From Agrobacterium leguminum (lineage in GTDB: Bacteria > Pseudomonadota > Alphaproteobacteria > Rhizobiales > Rhizobiaceae), in contig NZ_JADQWB010000020.1 of assembly GCF_015704895.1 (NCBI RefSeq), positions 24,291 to 88,290 on the forward strand: a stretch of DNA of 64,000 nucleotides. Reading direction: 5' to 3'. The notes beneath the pieces were generated by a model. That model had not been told where the DNA came from, did not search any database, and was given only the letters and a program-made list of their open reading frames with translations. This document shows, in pieces, positions 1-8,727 of this stretch. Numbering within the stretch: position 1 is the first letter of the stretch; each line of letters starts with the position of its first letter. Made by a program: the position numbers and the translations under genes.

Positions 1-1
1 G

Positions 2-739
2 GAGCTCGCCGCTTCGATGCTGGCGAAAGCGGGCAGGGATGTGGATACGCTGGAATGCGGCGCGCATTGGTCTTCCGACCAGAAAACCATCATCCATCAG
101 GCCCGCACGCTGGAAAAGCCGACGGCGCTTCACAATAATTGCTCCGGCAAACATTCGGGCTTCATCTGCGCCTGCTGCCACACCGGCACCGACCCCAAGG
201 GCTATGTCGGTTACGATCATCCGTTGCAGCAGGAAATCCGCGCCACGATGGCAAGCCTGACGGGTGCGACGCTCGGCCATGACAATTGCGGTGTGGATGG
301 CTGCTCCATCCCCACCTATGCCGTCCCGCTCAAAGGGCTTGCGCATGGTTTCGCGAAGATGGCGACGGGCAGGGGGCTGGAAGCGGGCCGCGCGAAAGCC
401 TCACAGCGTCTCATCGAGGCCTGCATGGCGGAGCCCTTTTACGTGGCGGGCACCGGCCGCGCCTGCACGAAACTGATGCAGATCGCGCCGGGAAAAATCT
501 TCGCAAAGACCGGCGCGGAGGGCGTCTTCGTCGCCGCCCTGCCGGAAAAGGGCATTGCCATGGCGGTGAAATGCGAAGACGGCACGACGCGTGCGGCGGA
601 AGCCATGGTTTCGGCACTGCTTGCGCGCTATTTCGATGAAGGCAGCGAAGAGCAGCAGGCTTTGCTTGGCATGGCGAACCGGCAGATGCGCAACTGGAAC
701 GGCATCCATGTCGGCGATGTCCGCGTCGTCGGGCTTTAA
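2..739 (+). CDS. L-asparaginase, Rhizobium etli AnsA-type (5' end outside window)
   Basis: Hydrolyses L-asparagine to aspartate and ammonia in the cytoplasm. The frame is open from base 2, so the start lies upstream and about a third of a normal 330-360-residue protein is missing. The motif NNCSGKHSGF and, further on, GHDNCGVDGC are hallmarks of the R. etli-type (thermolabile, asparaginase II) family, whose metal site uses the Cys and Lys of C-x-x-K plus a later Cys; all three can be read here. The frame ends in TAA at 737-739. A GST gene follows 134 bases later on the same strand with its own ribosome site, so an operon is possible but not shown. The family call is firm; physiological role is inferred. 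Confidence 0.85.
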   Translation, partial: ELAASMLAKAGRDVDTLECGAHWSSDQKTIIHQARTLEKPTALHNNCSGKHSGFICACCHTGTDPKGYVGYDHPLQQEIRATMASLTGATLGHDNCGVDGCSIPTYAVPLKGLAHGFAKMATGRGLEAGRAKASQRLIEACMAEPFYVAGTGRACTKLMQIAPGKIFAKTGAEGVFVAALPEKGIAMAVKCEDGTTRAAEAMVSALLARYFDEGSEEQQALLGMANRQMRNWNGIHVGDVRVVGL

Positions 740-873
740 ATAACCTTTGACGCGGCCGGTTGCGGGCACGATGATGACGTGCCCTGCGTGTGACGGCCAT
801 CCCATGGCCGCCGAGGGGCGGCGTCCGCATGAGGAAGAAACGGGCGCTTCATTGCTTTGGAGGTCGCATATCC

Positions 874-1494
874 ATGTTCACACTGTTCTTCTCCCCCGGT
901 TCCTGCTCCCGCGCCAGCCATATCGTGCTTGAGGAATCCGGCCTGCCTTACAAGGCCCACCGCGTCAATTTCGCGGAGGGCGAGCAACGCTCCGAGGCAT
1001 TTTTAAAGATCAATCCGAAGGGCCGCGTGCCCGCGCTGGCCACGGCAAGCGGCGTGCTGACGGAGACGCCCGCCATCCTCGCCTTCATCGCGCAGATGGC
1101 GCCTGAAAAGAAGCTCACGCCGCTCGACGATCCCTTCGAATTCGCGCTGATGCAGTCCTTCAACGCCTTCATTTCCTCCACCGTGCATGTCGCCCACGCG
1201 CATGGCCGGCGCGGCAGCCGCTGGGCGAATGAGGATAGTTCGCTGGCCGATATGAAGGCGAAAGTGCCGCAGACCATGGGCGAGTGCTTCGAACTGATCG
1301 AGCACGGCATGCTGCACGGTCCCTGGGTTCTTGGTACGGCCTATTCGGTTGCCGATCCCTATCTCTTCGTCATGTCCGGCTGGCTGGAAAGCGATGGGGT
1401 GGATATTGCCCGCTTCCCGAAGGTGCACGACCACTTCCGCCGCATGAACGACCGCCCGGCGGTGCAGCGGGCGCTGGCGGGCGAGAGGGGCTGA
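874..1494 (+). CDS. glutathione S-transferase family protein
   Basis: A cytosolic GST-type protein of 206 residues. The N-terminus MFTLFFSPGSCSRASHIVLE is a thioredoxin-fold GST domain with the S/C-x-x-S region that contacts glutathione, and ETPAILAFIA is the usual glutathione-binding E-T/S turn. The C-terminal helical domain ends with VADPYLF and a run of helices. The frame extends upstream to 790, but I chose ATG 874 because GGAGG lies at 859-863, ten bases ahead, and because the GST fold starts at that Met. Substrate cannot be told from sequence; such proteins may detoxify electrophiles or act as isomerases. Confidence 0.85.
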   Translation: MFTLFFSPGSCSRASHIVLEESGLPYKAHRVNFAEGEQRSEAFLKINPKGRVPALATASGVLTETPAILAFIAQMAPEKKLTPLDDPFEFALMQSFNAFISSTVHVAHAHGRRGSRWANEDSSLADMKAKVPQTMGECFELIEHGMLHGPWVLGTAYSVADPYLFVMSGWLESDGVDIARFPKVHDHFRRMNDRPAVQRALAGERG

Positions 1495-1523
1495 GAGGCT
1501 CCAACTCGGTCTTGTGCTCCTCC

Positions 1524-1638
1524 CTCATCCCTGTGCTTGTCACAGGGATCCAGCCAGCCCAAGTCCTTGGGCTGAAAGAACTCTCCCCGCCGCGCAGACG
1601 CGCGTCGGCTGGATTCCTGTGACAAGCACAGGAATGAG
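1524..1638. repeat. RIME-like palindromic intergenic repeat, copy 1
   Basis: About 115 bp with outer arms CTCATCCCTGTGCTTGTC and its reverse complement, a central palindrome CAGCCCAAGTCCTTGGGCTG, then a GC-rich CGCGCAGACGCGCG segment. It lies between two convergent GST genes. The same architecture recurs through the window. Confidence 0.9.
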
Positions 1639-1673
1639 GGTGGAGAAAGAAGGAGCGCGGAATGTTCTCCCGC

Positions 1674-2333
1674 TCAGGCCGCCTCGGCGGCCCGGCTGTC
1701 CCACATGGTCTTGAACGCCGTGCGGGCCTGGCAACGATCCAGCCAGGCCTTCAACGCCGGATGGGCATCGAACAGCGGCTTGTGGCCCTGCGCGTAACGA
1801 ACGATTTCCGCCGCGTTGAGATCGGCCACGGTGAAACGGTCGCCCACCAGATAATCATGGCTGGAAAGATGCTGCTCCAGCACCCGGAAGGGGCGTTTCA
1901 GCAGGCGGGCGGCAACATCGATCACGGCCTTGCCGCTATCGCTTTCCGACAGGCCTTCGGCGATGGCGGAGGAAATCTTCAGCGAATTGGTCTCGATTTC
2001 AGTGGCGGCAAAGAAAGACCATTGCAGCATCGCCGCATCTTCCTTCAGGTCGATGGGGGCGAGCGGTCCGCCATATTTGCGGGCAAGGTAGAGATTGATG
2101 GCCATGGATTCGTAAAGCACCATGCCGTCATCCTCTATGCAGGGAATGGTGCCCATCGGGTTGACGGCGAGAAATGCGGGAGACAGCGTGTTGAGCGGCG
2201 CATCCGCAGCCAGCGGATCGGCAAGGCGGCGGGCCTGTATGACAGGCACATGCTTGAATTCTATGCCCAGTTCACCCGCAAGCCACAGCGTGCGCGTGGC
2301 ACGGGAACGGTAGACACCGTAAATCGTCAACAT
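1674..2333 (-). CDS. glutathione S-transferase family protein
   Basis: A 219-residue GST with N-terminal thioredoxin fold ([20 protein letters not shown]), a [12 protein letters not shown] loop with the conserved cis-Pro, and [16 protein letters not shown], the glutathione-contacting E-S pair. The C-terminal helical domain has [15 protein letters not shown]. The Arg-rich YRSRATRT region is typical of bacterial GSTs that lack a clear catalytic Cys. ATG at 2333 has AAGGGG eight bases ahead. It sits 82 bases downstream of a MarR regulator on the same strand, so the two may be cotranscribed and the regulator may control both it and the divergent exporter. It is not closely similar to the GST at 874-1494. 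Confidence 0.85.
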   Translation of the reverse strand: MLTIYGVYRSRATRTLWLAGELGIEFKHVPVIQARRLADPLAADAPLNTLSPAFLAVNPMGTIPCIEDDGMVLYESMAINLYLARKYGGPLAPIDLKEDAAMLQWSFFAATEIETNSLKISSAIAEGLSESDSGKAVIDVAARLLKRPFRVLEQHLSSHDYLVGDRFTVADLNAAEIVRYAQGHKPLFDAHPALKAWLDRCQARTAFKTMWDSRAAEAA

Positions 2334-2415
2334 CGAAATTACCCCTTGACCAGTTCGATGCGCGGCACGTTACGGTTTCGTCGTTTTAAAGTGAAGTTGC
2401 AGATCGTCGGGGCAG

Positions 2416-2931
2416 CTATGATTTTTTCTGATCCGTGAAGAAGTCCGTATCCGGCGACAGGCGATATTCGAAACGGTCGATGAAACGTTCGAACAGGCGT
2501 GCGAATGTCTCCACATCCTCCGCCGGCCATCCATCCATCACGTCCTCGATGACGCTCATCTTGGTCCGGCGCATTTCCTGCAAAAGACTGGTGCCGAGCG
2601 GCGTGATCTCGACAATGCTGCGGCGGCCGTCCTCCTGGGAAACGCCGCGTTTCAGCAGGCCGCGCCCGACCATGTCCGCCACCACCCGGCTGCCGCGGGA
2701 AGGGTCGATGCGCATGCCCTCGGCAATCGCACCCACGGTAACATCGCCTTCCGCGCGGCGCAGAATATCGAGAACGTCGATATGGGAGAGTTCGAGACCC
2801 GGAGCGAGCTTGGCAAGCGCCATGCGGCCGATGATGCGGCGGCCGATCATGATGCGCATGCGCGTCATCGTATTTCCGATCCGCTTGATGTCCTCGGGCA
2901 GATCCTCGTTCCAGTTTTCCTCAGTCGCCAC
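2416..2931 (-). CDS. MarR-family transcriptional regulator
   Basis: A 171-residue winged-helix regulator. The core LSHIDVLDILRRAEGDVTVGAIAEGMRIDPSRGSRVVADMVGRGLLKR reads as the MarR helix-turn-helix followed by the wing (QEDGRRSIVEITPLG). It begins with GTG at 2931 since no in-frame ATG precedes the fold; ribosome site weak. It is divergent from the MFS drug exporter at 3073, the classic arrangement in which MarR represses an exporter until a phenolic or drug ligand binds. An 11-bp palindrome in the shared promoter is a candidate operator. Ligand unknown. Confidence 0.88.
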   Translation of the reverse strand: MATEENWNEDLPEDIKRIGNTMTRMRIMIGRRIIGRMALAKLAPGLELSHIDVLDILRRAEGDVTVGAIAEGMRIDPSRGSRVVADMVGRGLLKRGVSQEDGRRSIVEITPLGTSLLQEMRRTKMSVIEDVMDGWPAEDVETFARLFERFIDRFEYRLSPDTDFFTDQKKS

Positions 2932-3004
2932 GCTTCATCGTCCCTTTCGATGCTGTTTTCCGATCACATTTAGCGGCATTAACACAGATGTCAAAAACTT
3001 GCCA

Positions 3005-3027
3005 TTGACATATATATGCTAATAGCA
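3005..3027 (+). promoter_or_regulatory. candidate promoter and MarR operator ahead of MFS exporter
   Basis: TTGACA at 3005-3010 is a good -35 box and is followed by the AT-rich palindrome TGCTAATAGCA at 3017-3027, where a -10 box and repressor site would overlap. Placement between marR and the exporter fits repression. Binding is inferred. Confidence 0.4.
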
Positions 3028-3072
3028 CACAAATTGTCGCAGCAAAACTGCCGGAAGCCAACGAGATTTTTC

Positions 3073-4602
3073 ATGGATATGTCCACCGCCCCCGTGGCGC
3101 CGCTTGTGTCGGATCATCGGCGCAGGCTCATCGTCTTTCTGTTCCTGATGCTGGCCATGTTCATGGCGACCCTCGATAACCAGATCGTATCGACAGCGTT
3201 GCCAACCATCGTCGGCGAATTCGGCGCGCTGGAACGTTTCGGCTGGATCGGCTCGGCCTATCTTCTGGCGACCAGCGCGGTCATGCCGGTTTATGGCAAG
3301 CTCGGCGATCTGTTCGGCCGCAAATATGTGATGATCGCGGCGGTCGTCATCTTCACGCTCGGCTCGCTCGCCTGCGGGCTGGCATGGTCGATGGATTCGC
3401 TGATTGCCGCCCGCGTTCTGCAGGGGCTTGGTGGCGGCGGCATCATGGTGTCGATCTTCTCCGTCAATGCGGATCTGTTCGAACCGCGCGAGCGCGCCCG
3501 CTACCAGAGCTATTCCAGCCTCACCATCATGGCATCCGGCAGCGTCGGCCCGATCCTCGGCGGCACGATGAGCGACCTGTTCGGCTGGCGGTCGATCTTC
3601 CTCATCAACCTGCCGCTTGGCATTATCGTCATTGCAGGGCTGGCGCTGATGCTGCCCTACCGTCGTCCGGCCCGCCAGCCGAAGATCGATTATCTCGGCG
3701 CGGTCCTCTTGGCAGCCACCATTGCCAGCGTGGTCTTCTGGGCAGACAGCAGCGAATTGTTCGGCTCGCTGATCGCAGGCCCCAGCCTCGGCATCATCGC
3801 TTTCGCCGTCATCGCCGCTTTCCTGTGGGTGCAGGTGGAGCGCCGCGCGCCGGAACCGGTCGTGCCGCTGCGTCTCTTCAAGGACAGCACCTTTCCGCTG
3901 TTGATGATCGTCTCGCTGACCAGCGGCGGCATCGGTATCGGCATGGTCAATTATTATGCCCTGTTTCTGCAGACCACGACCGGGCTTTCGCCCTCCCATG
4001 CCGGCCTGTTCTTCATCGCCGTCACCAGCGGCATCGTTATGGGCTCGCTTTCGGCGGGACGGCTGATTTCGATCACCGGCGTCTACAAGCCCTTCTCGGT
4101 GGCGGGCCTTTCCATCAACCTCGTCGCCATGTTGCTCTTCACGCAGATGCATGCCGGAACGCCGCTTTGGGTGATTGCGGTCCTCATGTTGGCACAAGGC
4201 TTTGCTGTCGGCCTCGGCCAGCAGGCACCGATCATCGGCGTGCAGAATTCCGCGCCCAAGGCGGATATCGGTGCAGCGAGCGGCGCGGTAACGCTGACCC
4301 GCATGGGTGGTGCAGCCATTGCCATTTCGGTCTATGGCGCCATCGTCTCATCGAGCCTCAAGGGCGTGGCGGTCGATATTCCCGGTGTCGGCAAGATCGA
4401 GGAACTGACGCCGAAAATGCTCTCCGAACTCCCGGCCGCCTCGCAAGCCGCCGTCGCCTCGCTCTATTCGGATGCGTTTACGCCGCTCTTCTTCGCCGCA
4501 GCCGCAACCGCCGCCATCGGCCTTGCGGCGGCGCTGATGCTGAAACCAGTGCGGCTGCCGGCGGCGGTGCAGGCAAAGCCGGCCGAAGGGGCGGGGGAGT
4601 AG
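3073..4602 (+). CDS. MFS multidrug exporter, DHA2 (14-TM) family
   Basis: An inner-membrane proton antiporter of 509 residues. After a short cytosolic tail the first helix begins LIVFLFLMLAMFMATLDNQI, with the D-x-x-I-V motif of DHA2 exporters in TALPTIVGEF. Motif A is visible as GKLGDLFGRKYVM and motif C-like glycine patterns (GSVGPILGG) follow. About 14 hydrophobic segments run through the protein. The frame extends to 3016 but ATG 3073 (or 3079) is preferred because the upstream codons would overlap the predicted promoter. Probably repressed by the divergent MarR protein. Substrate unknown; drugs, phenolics or plant metabolites are plausible for this family. Confidence 0.9.
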   Translation: MDMSTAPVAPLVSDHRRRLIVFLFLMLAMFMATLDNQIVSTALPTIVGEFGALERFGWIGSAYLLATSAVMPVYGKLGDLFGRKYVMIAAVVIFTLGSLACGLAWSMDSLIAARVLQGLGGGGIMVSIFSVNADLFEPRERARYQSYSSLTIMASGSVGPILGGTMSDLFGWRSIFLINLPLGIIVIAGLALMLPYRRPARQPKIDYLGAVLLAATIASVVFWADSSELFGSLIAGPSLGIIAFAVIAAFLWVQVERRAPEPVVPLRLFKDSTFPLLMIVSLTSGGIGIGMVNYYALFLQTTTGLSPSHAGLFFIAVTSGIVMGSLSAGRLISITGVYKPFSVAGLSINLVAMLLFTQMHAGTPLWVIAVLMLAQGFAVGLGQQAPIIGVQNSAPKADIGAASGAVTLTRMGGAAIAISVYGAIVSSSLKGVAVDIPGVGKIEELTPKMLSELPAASQAAVASLYSDAFTPLFFAAAATAAIGLAAALMLKPVRLPAAVQAKPAEGAGE

Positions 4603-4650
4603 GCAGGTAGGCAGTTGTGAACGCTGGTTTTGTGCTGAAACCTCTCCTCC

Positions 4651-4761
4651 GTCATACCGGCCTTGTGCCGGTATCCAGTCAGCCCAAGTCCTTGGGCTGA
4701 GAGAGCTCGTCCCGCCGCGCAGACGCGCGGCTGCTAGATTCCGGCTCAAGGCCGGAATGAC
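4651..4761. repeat. RIME-like palindromic repeat, copy 2 (Pro-arm variant)
   Basis: Same central palindrome and CGCGCAGACGCGCG segment as copy 1, but the outer arms are GTCATACCGGCCTTGTGCC and its complement rather than the CTCATTCC type. This shows that arms and core assort independently. Confidence 0.88.
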
Positions 4762-4861
4762 GGGAGATGCTTACAAAACAAAAGCACCCCCACTGGAAAT
4801 TTAACGCCCGTTCCGCGTTATGCTCGCAGCACTTTACATTCACGCGGGCGGCCCTATCTCA

Positions 4862-5878
4862 ATGAATATGAAGCCGGAACAGCTCCTGAATTCCACGCCC
4901 AAGGGTCTCTATTGTCCGGCGGGCGATTTTTATATCGATCCCGTGTGCCCGGTGGCGCGGGCGCTCATCACCCATGGCCATTCCGATCACGCCCGCGCGG
5001 GCCATGGCGCGGTGCTGGCCACACGCCAGACGCTGGATATCATGCGTATCCGTTACGGTGAGGATTTCTGCGGCAGCGAGCAGGCGGTCGCATTCGGCGA
5101 GAGGGTGGAGGTGAATGGCGTCACCGTCGGTTTCCATCCCGCCGGCCATGTGCTGGGTTCGGCGCAAATCTCGGTGGAAATGAACGGCCTGCGCATCGTC
5201 GCGTCTGGCGATTACAAGCGCGGCGTCGACCCCACCTGCGCGCCCTTCGAGACCGTTCCCTGCGATGTCTTCATCACCGAGGCCACCTTCGGCCTACCGG
5301 TGTTTCACCATCCGCTGCCGCGCGTGGAAATCGGCAAGCTGCTCACCTCCATCAAACAGTTTCCCGAACGGACCCATCTTGTCGGGGCCTATTCGCTCGG
5401 CAAGGCGCAGCGCGTCATCCGCTTGCTCCGCGACAACGGTTATTCCGACCCCATCTATATTCACGGCGCGCTGGCGCGGCTTTGCGATTATTACGTCTCG
5501 CAGGGCATCGATCTCGGCAATCTGCGCCCGGCAACGCTCGAAAAAAGCGATCCTTCCGCCTTCAAGGGCGCGATTGTCGTCGGTCCGCCCTCGGCTTTTC
5601 AGGAACGCTGGGCGCGGCGCTTCAACGAACCGCTCATCGCTTTTGCTTCCGGCTGGATGATGGTGCGGCAACGCGCCAAACAGGGCGGCGTGGAGCTGCC
5701 GCTGGTCATATCAGATCATTGCGACTGGCCGGAACTTCTGGAGACGATCAGGGAAATTTCCCCGCAGGCCGTCTGGGTCACCCATGGCCGCGAGGAGGCG
5801 CTGGTGCGCTGGTGCGAATTGCAGGGCATTGCCGCCAAGCCGCTGCATCTTGTCGGTTACGAGGATGAGGGGGATTGA
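4862..5878 (+). CDS. ligase-associated DNA exonuclease (MBL fold)
   Basis: A metallo-beta-lactamase/beta-CASP nuclease of 338 residues. The metal motif HGHSDHAR (ITHGHSDHARAGHG) and later HPAGHVLGSAQI and SGDYKRG are typical of the ligase-associated Exo family, which in Pseudomonas is encoded with a ligase, an Lhr-type helicase and a metallophosphoesterase. It likely trims DNA ends in repair. The frame opens at 4820, but homologues begin near MNMKPEQLL, so I took ATG 4862; no strong ribosome site is visible. One base separates its TGA from the ligase ATG at 5880, so the two are translationally coupled. The helicase and phosphoesterase partners are not in this window. Confidence 0.88.
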   Translation: MNMKPEQLLNSTPKGLYCPAGDFYIDPVCPVARALITHGHSDHARAGHGAVLATRQTLDIMRIRYGEDFCGSEQAVAFGERVEVNGVTVGFHPAGHVLGSAQISVEMNGLRIVASGDYKRGVDPTCAPFETVPCDVFITEATFGLPVFHHPLPRVEIGKLLTSIKQFPERTHLVGAYSLGKAQRVIRLLRDNGYSDPIYIHGALARLCDYYVSQGIDLGNLRPATLEKSDPSAFKGAIVVGPPSAFQERWARRFNEPLIAFASGWMMVRQRAKQGGVELPLVISDHCDWPELLETIREISPQAVWVTHGREEALVRWCELQGIAAKPLHLVGYEDEGD

Positions 5879-5879
5879 A

Positions 5880-7505
5880 ATGAAAGCCTTCGCCACGCTG
5901 CTCGACCGTCTCGTTCTCACCCCCTCGCGCAACGGCAAGCTGAAGCTGCTGACCGATTATTTCCGCGATACGCCCGATCCCGACCGGGGTTACGGGCTTG
6001 CGGCGATCGCCGGCACGCTGGACTTGAAAAGCGTCAAACCCGCCCTGCTGCGCGAACTCGTGCTGGAGCGGATGGACGAGGTGCTGTTTCGCTATTCCTA
6101 TGATTATGTCGGCGATCTGGCCGAGACCATATCGCTGGTCTGGGGCAATATCGGCGGCGCGGATGACGCCGAGGCACAGGACCCGCGCCTCGGCGACGTC
6201 GTCACATTGATGAACTCGCTCGGCCGCACGGAGGTGCGTGGCGCGGTGCGCGATCTTCTCGACCGGCTCGATACATCCTCGCGTTTCGCTTTCCTCAAAC
6301 TCGCCACCGGCAGCCTGCGAATCGGCGTTTCGGCGCGGCTGGCCCGGCAGGCGCTGGCGGATTTCGCCGGGAAAGACATCACCGAAATCGAGACTCTCTG
6401 GCACGGGCTGACGCCGCCCTATACGCCGCTTTTCGCCTGGCTGGAGGGCAAGTCCGATCGTCCGGTACTGGCGACGCCCGCCATCTTCCATTCGGTCATG
6501 CTGGCGACACCGGTTTCCGATGGCGACCTCGATGCGCTGGACCCGGCCGACTACGCCGCCGAATGGAAATGGGACGGCATTCGCGTACAATTGTCCCGCG
6601 CCGGGAGCACGCGAAAACTCTATTCCCGCTCGGGCGACGATATTTCCGGCGCCTTTCCCGATGTTCTTGACGCGATTGACTTCGAAGGCGTGATGGATGG
6701 CGAGTTGCTGATTGGTGGCACAGCGCGCTCCAACAATCTCACCCGCACCTTCTCCGACCTGCAGCAGCGGCTGAACCGCAAGACGGTGACAGCGAAGATG
6801 CAGGATGATTATCCCGCTTTCATCCGCGCCTATGACCTGCTGTTTGATGGCGAGAGCGACATTCGCGCGCAGACCTATCTGCAACGCCGTGACCGCCTGT
6901 CGGATATCATCGAGTACGCACCGCATGACCGTTTCGACCTCTCGCCGCTGATCGGCTTTTCCAGCTGGCAGGAACTCGACACGCTGCGCGCCGCCCCGCC
7001 CGATCCGGTGATTGAGGGCGTGATGATCAAGCGCCGCGACAGCGCCTATCAGGCCGGCCGCGCCAAGGGGCCGTGGTTCAAGTGGAAACGCGATCCCTAT
7101 AATATCGACGCCGTGATGATGTATGCGCAGCGCGGCCACGGCAAAAGGTCGAGCTATTATTCCGATTTCACCTTCGGTGTCTGGGCGGAAGGCGAGGATG
7201 GCGAACAGCTGGTGCCTGTCGGAAAGGCCTATTTCGGCTTCACCGATGCGGAGCTGGAGGTGCTGGACAAGTTCGTGCGTGACAATACGGTCGAGCGTTT
7301 CGGCCCGGTGCGGGCGGTGCGCGCCACGCCGGATTTCGGTTTCGTGCTGGAGGTGGCCTTCGAGGGCATCAACCGTTCCACCCGCCACAAATCCGGCGTC
7401 GCCATGCGCTTCCCGCGCATTGCGCGGCTGCGCGCCGACAAGCTGCCGGCGGAGGCGGACAGGCTCTCGACACTGGTGGCGATGATCGATGGCGTCGAGG
7501 GGTAG
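5880..7505 (+). CDS. ATP-dependent DNA ligase (Exo-Lig cluster type)
   Basis: A 541-residue ligase that seals nicks using ATP. The nucleotidyl-transfer motif I is EWKWDGIRVQ, with the reactive Lys in K-W-D-G; motif III (YDLLFDGESD), motif IV (VIEGVMIKRRDS) and motif V (WFKWKRDP) follow in order. An N-terminal all-helical DNA-binding domain precedes them and an OB-fold domain ends the protein. ATG 5880 directly follows the exonuclease stop, with a purine-rich GAGGATGAGGGGG ahead. It differs from LigD in lacking primase and nuclease domains in the same chain. It probably acts with the exonuclease in a gap or end-repair pathway; the replicative NAD ligase would be elsewhere. Confidence 0.92.
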   Translation: MKAFATLLDRLVLTPSRNGKLKLLTDYFRDTPDPDRGYGLAAIAGTLDLKSVKPALLRELVLERMDEVLFRYSYDYVGDLAETISLVWGNIGGADDAEAQDPRLGDVVTLMNSLGRTEVRGAVRDLLDRLDTSSRFAFLKLATGSLRIGVSARLARQALADFAGKDITEIETLWHGLTPPYTPLFAWLEGKSDRPVLATPAIFHSVMLATPVSDGDLDALDPADYAAEWKWDGIRVQLSRAGSTRKLYSRSGDDISGAFPDVLDAIDFEGVMDGELLIGGTARSNNLTRTFSDLQQRLNRKTVTAKMQDDYPAFIRAYDLLFDGESDIRAQTYLQRRDRLSDIIEYAPHDRFDLSPLIGFSSWQELDTLRAAPPDPVIEGVMIKRRDSAYQAGRAKGPWFKWKRDPYNIDAVMMYAQRGHGKRSSYYSDFTFGVWAEGEDGEQLVPVGKAYFGFTDAELEVLDKFVRDNTVERFGPVRAVRATPDFGFVLEVAFEGINRSTRHKSGVAMRFPRIARLRADKLPAEADRLSTLVAMIDGVEG

Positions 7506-7676
7506 GTGCCTTGGCCGCCCCCTCATCCTCCGTGGCAGGCACGGGAACGGGGAAGACGCTGTCCAGAAATTGCCATGATGGCTGCGAATACATTGTTGTC
7601 ATTCGCGAATCCGTGATTGGACAGCCTCCCGCCGCAGTGTTGAACTGCTGTTACAACCATCCCTTCAGGTGACCAT

Positions 7677-8642
7677 ATGGCAGACAAACGCTTTCTTTCC
7701 TCAGCCTTCGGACAGGAAGAGAGCGGCACCATCTTGCCGAGCCTGACGCGGCGAAGCCTGCTGGCCGGCGCCATGGGGCTGTCAGCGGCCGCATTTTTAC
7801 CGCTGCGTGCGAAAGCGGGCGTTGCCGCGCCCGAGGTGTTGCCGCTGGAGCGGCAGGATTATGCGGAGGCGCGCAAACGGTTCCATACCCATCTCTTGCG
7901 AAAAATGGCTGCGCCGGAAAAATCCTCGGCGCTCGGCACGCCGCCCGGGGCGGAACGTGTCACCTATCCCGGCGGGCCGGATGGCTCCATCGAACTTGTC
8001 GCCTGGCTCTCCCACTACCAGCCGTCAAAAACGTTGAAACCCGCCGTACTTTTCCTCCACGGCGGCAACGCCACCGGAGACGGCCATTGGGCGCTGATGA
8101 AGCCCTATTGGGAAGCGGGCTATGTCGTGCTTCTGCCGTCCTTCCGTGGTGAAAACGGCCAAAGCGGCAATTATTCCGGTTTCTACGACGAAACGGCGGA
8201 TGCGCTGGCGGCGGCCACTTATCTGGAAAACCTTCCCGGCATCGACAGAAACCGCTTCTTCATCGCCGGCCATTCCAATGGCGGCACGCTGACGCTTCTG
8301 GCCGCCATGAGCCGCAGGTTCCGCGCCGCAGCCCCCATCTCCGCCGGCGTCAATTCCTGGCGTTATTTCAACCGCTATAGCGACGAGATATGCTTCGACG
8401 AGACCGACGAGCGCGAATTCATCATGCGTTCCTCCGTCTGCTTCGGACCCAGCCTCAAATGTCCAGCGCTGCTTCTGCGCGGCACGGAGGAGCGGCCTTT
8501 CGATGCCGATCACCAGCTTTTCGTGGATCGCGCCCTGACATCCGGCTTCAAGGTCGACAAGAAGCTGTTGCCCGGCACCCATATTGGCGTGGTGCCGCAT
8601 GCGGTCGAGGAAAGCATCCGCCTTTTCAACGCCTTCGTCTGA
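7677..8642 (+). CDS. Tat-exported alpha/beta hydrolase (prolyl-oligopeptidase/dienelactone-hydrolase-like)
   Basis: A 321-residue serine hydrolase. The N-terminus carries a twin-arginine signal, TRRSLLAGAMGLSAAAFLPL, at about residues 23-42, ending near RAKA, so the protein should be periplasmic. The hydrolase core has the oxyanion region LFLHGGNATGDG, the nucleophile elbow GHSNGG, an acidic residue near GTEERPFDADHQ and the His in PGTHIG. This order fits a Ser-Asp-His triad. AGGTG ahead of ATG 7677 is the ribosome site. It has no close operon partner. Substrate is not evident; an ester or peptide in the envelope is plausible. Confidence 0.82.
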   Translation: MADKRFLSSAFGQEESGTILPSLTRRSLLAGAMGLSAAAFLPLRAKAGVAAPEVLPLERQDYAEARKRFHTHLLRKMAAPEKSSALGTPPGAERVTYPGGPDGSIELVAWLSHYQPSKTLKPAVLFLHGGNATGDGHWALMKPYWEAGYVVLLPSFRGENGQSGNYSGFYDETADALAAATYLENLPGIDRNRFFIAGHSNGGTLTLLAAMSRRFRAAAPISAGVNSWRYFNRYSDEICFDETDEREFIMRSSVCFGPSLKCPALLLRGTEERPFDADHQLFVDRALTSGFKVDKKLLPGTHIGVVPHAVEESIRLFNAFV

Positions 8643-8727
8643 AATGCAAACTGTGCCGCTGTTTAGGAACGTCTGAGGTTCAGGAGCAGGTCCGGCCAAA
8701 CCGCTTCGCACGTTTACCGGAGATGCC

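Noticed and set aside
1524..1638. Intergenic palindromes as a CRISPR array or as transcription terminators
   Set aside because: They are single dispersed copies with no regular spacers and no cas genes, and the T-tracts needed for termination are missing.
1662..2438. 258-codon plus frame opposite the second GST
   Set aside because: The GST on the minus strand has a full set of motifs and a good start.
3019..4197. 392-codon minus-strand frame opposite the MFS exporter
   Set aside because: Extremely rich in His, Asp, Gln and Arg with no fold; a shadow of membrane-protein codons.
5778..7526. 582-codon open frame on the minus strand opposite the DNA ligase
   Set aside because: The plus frame has all ligase motifs; the minus frame is the usual mirror ORF of high-GC coding DNA, rich in Arg, Gln and His.
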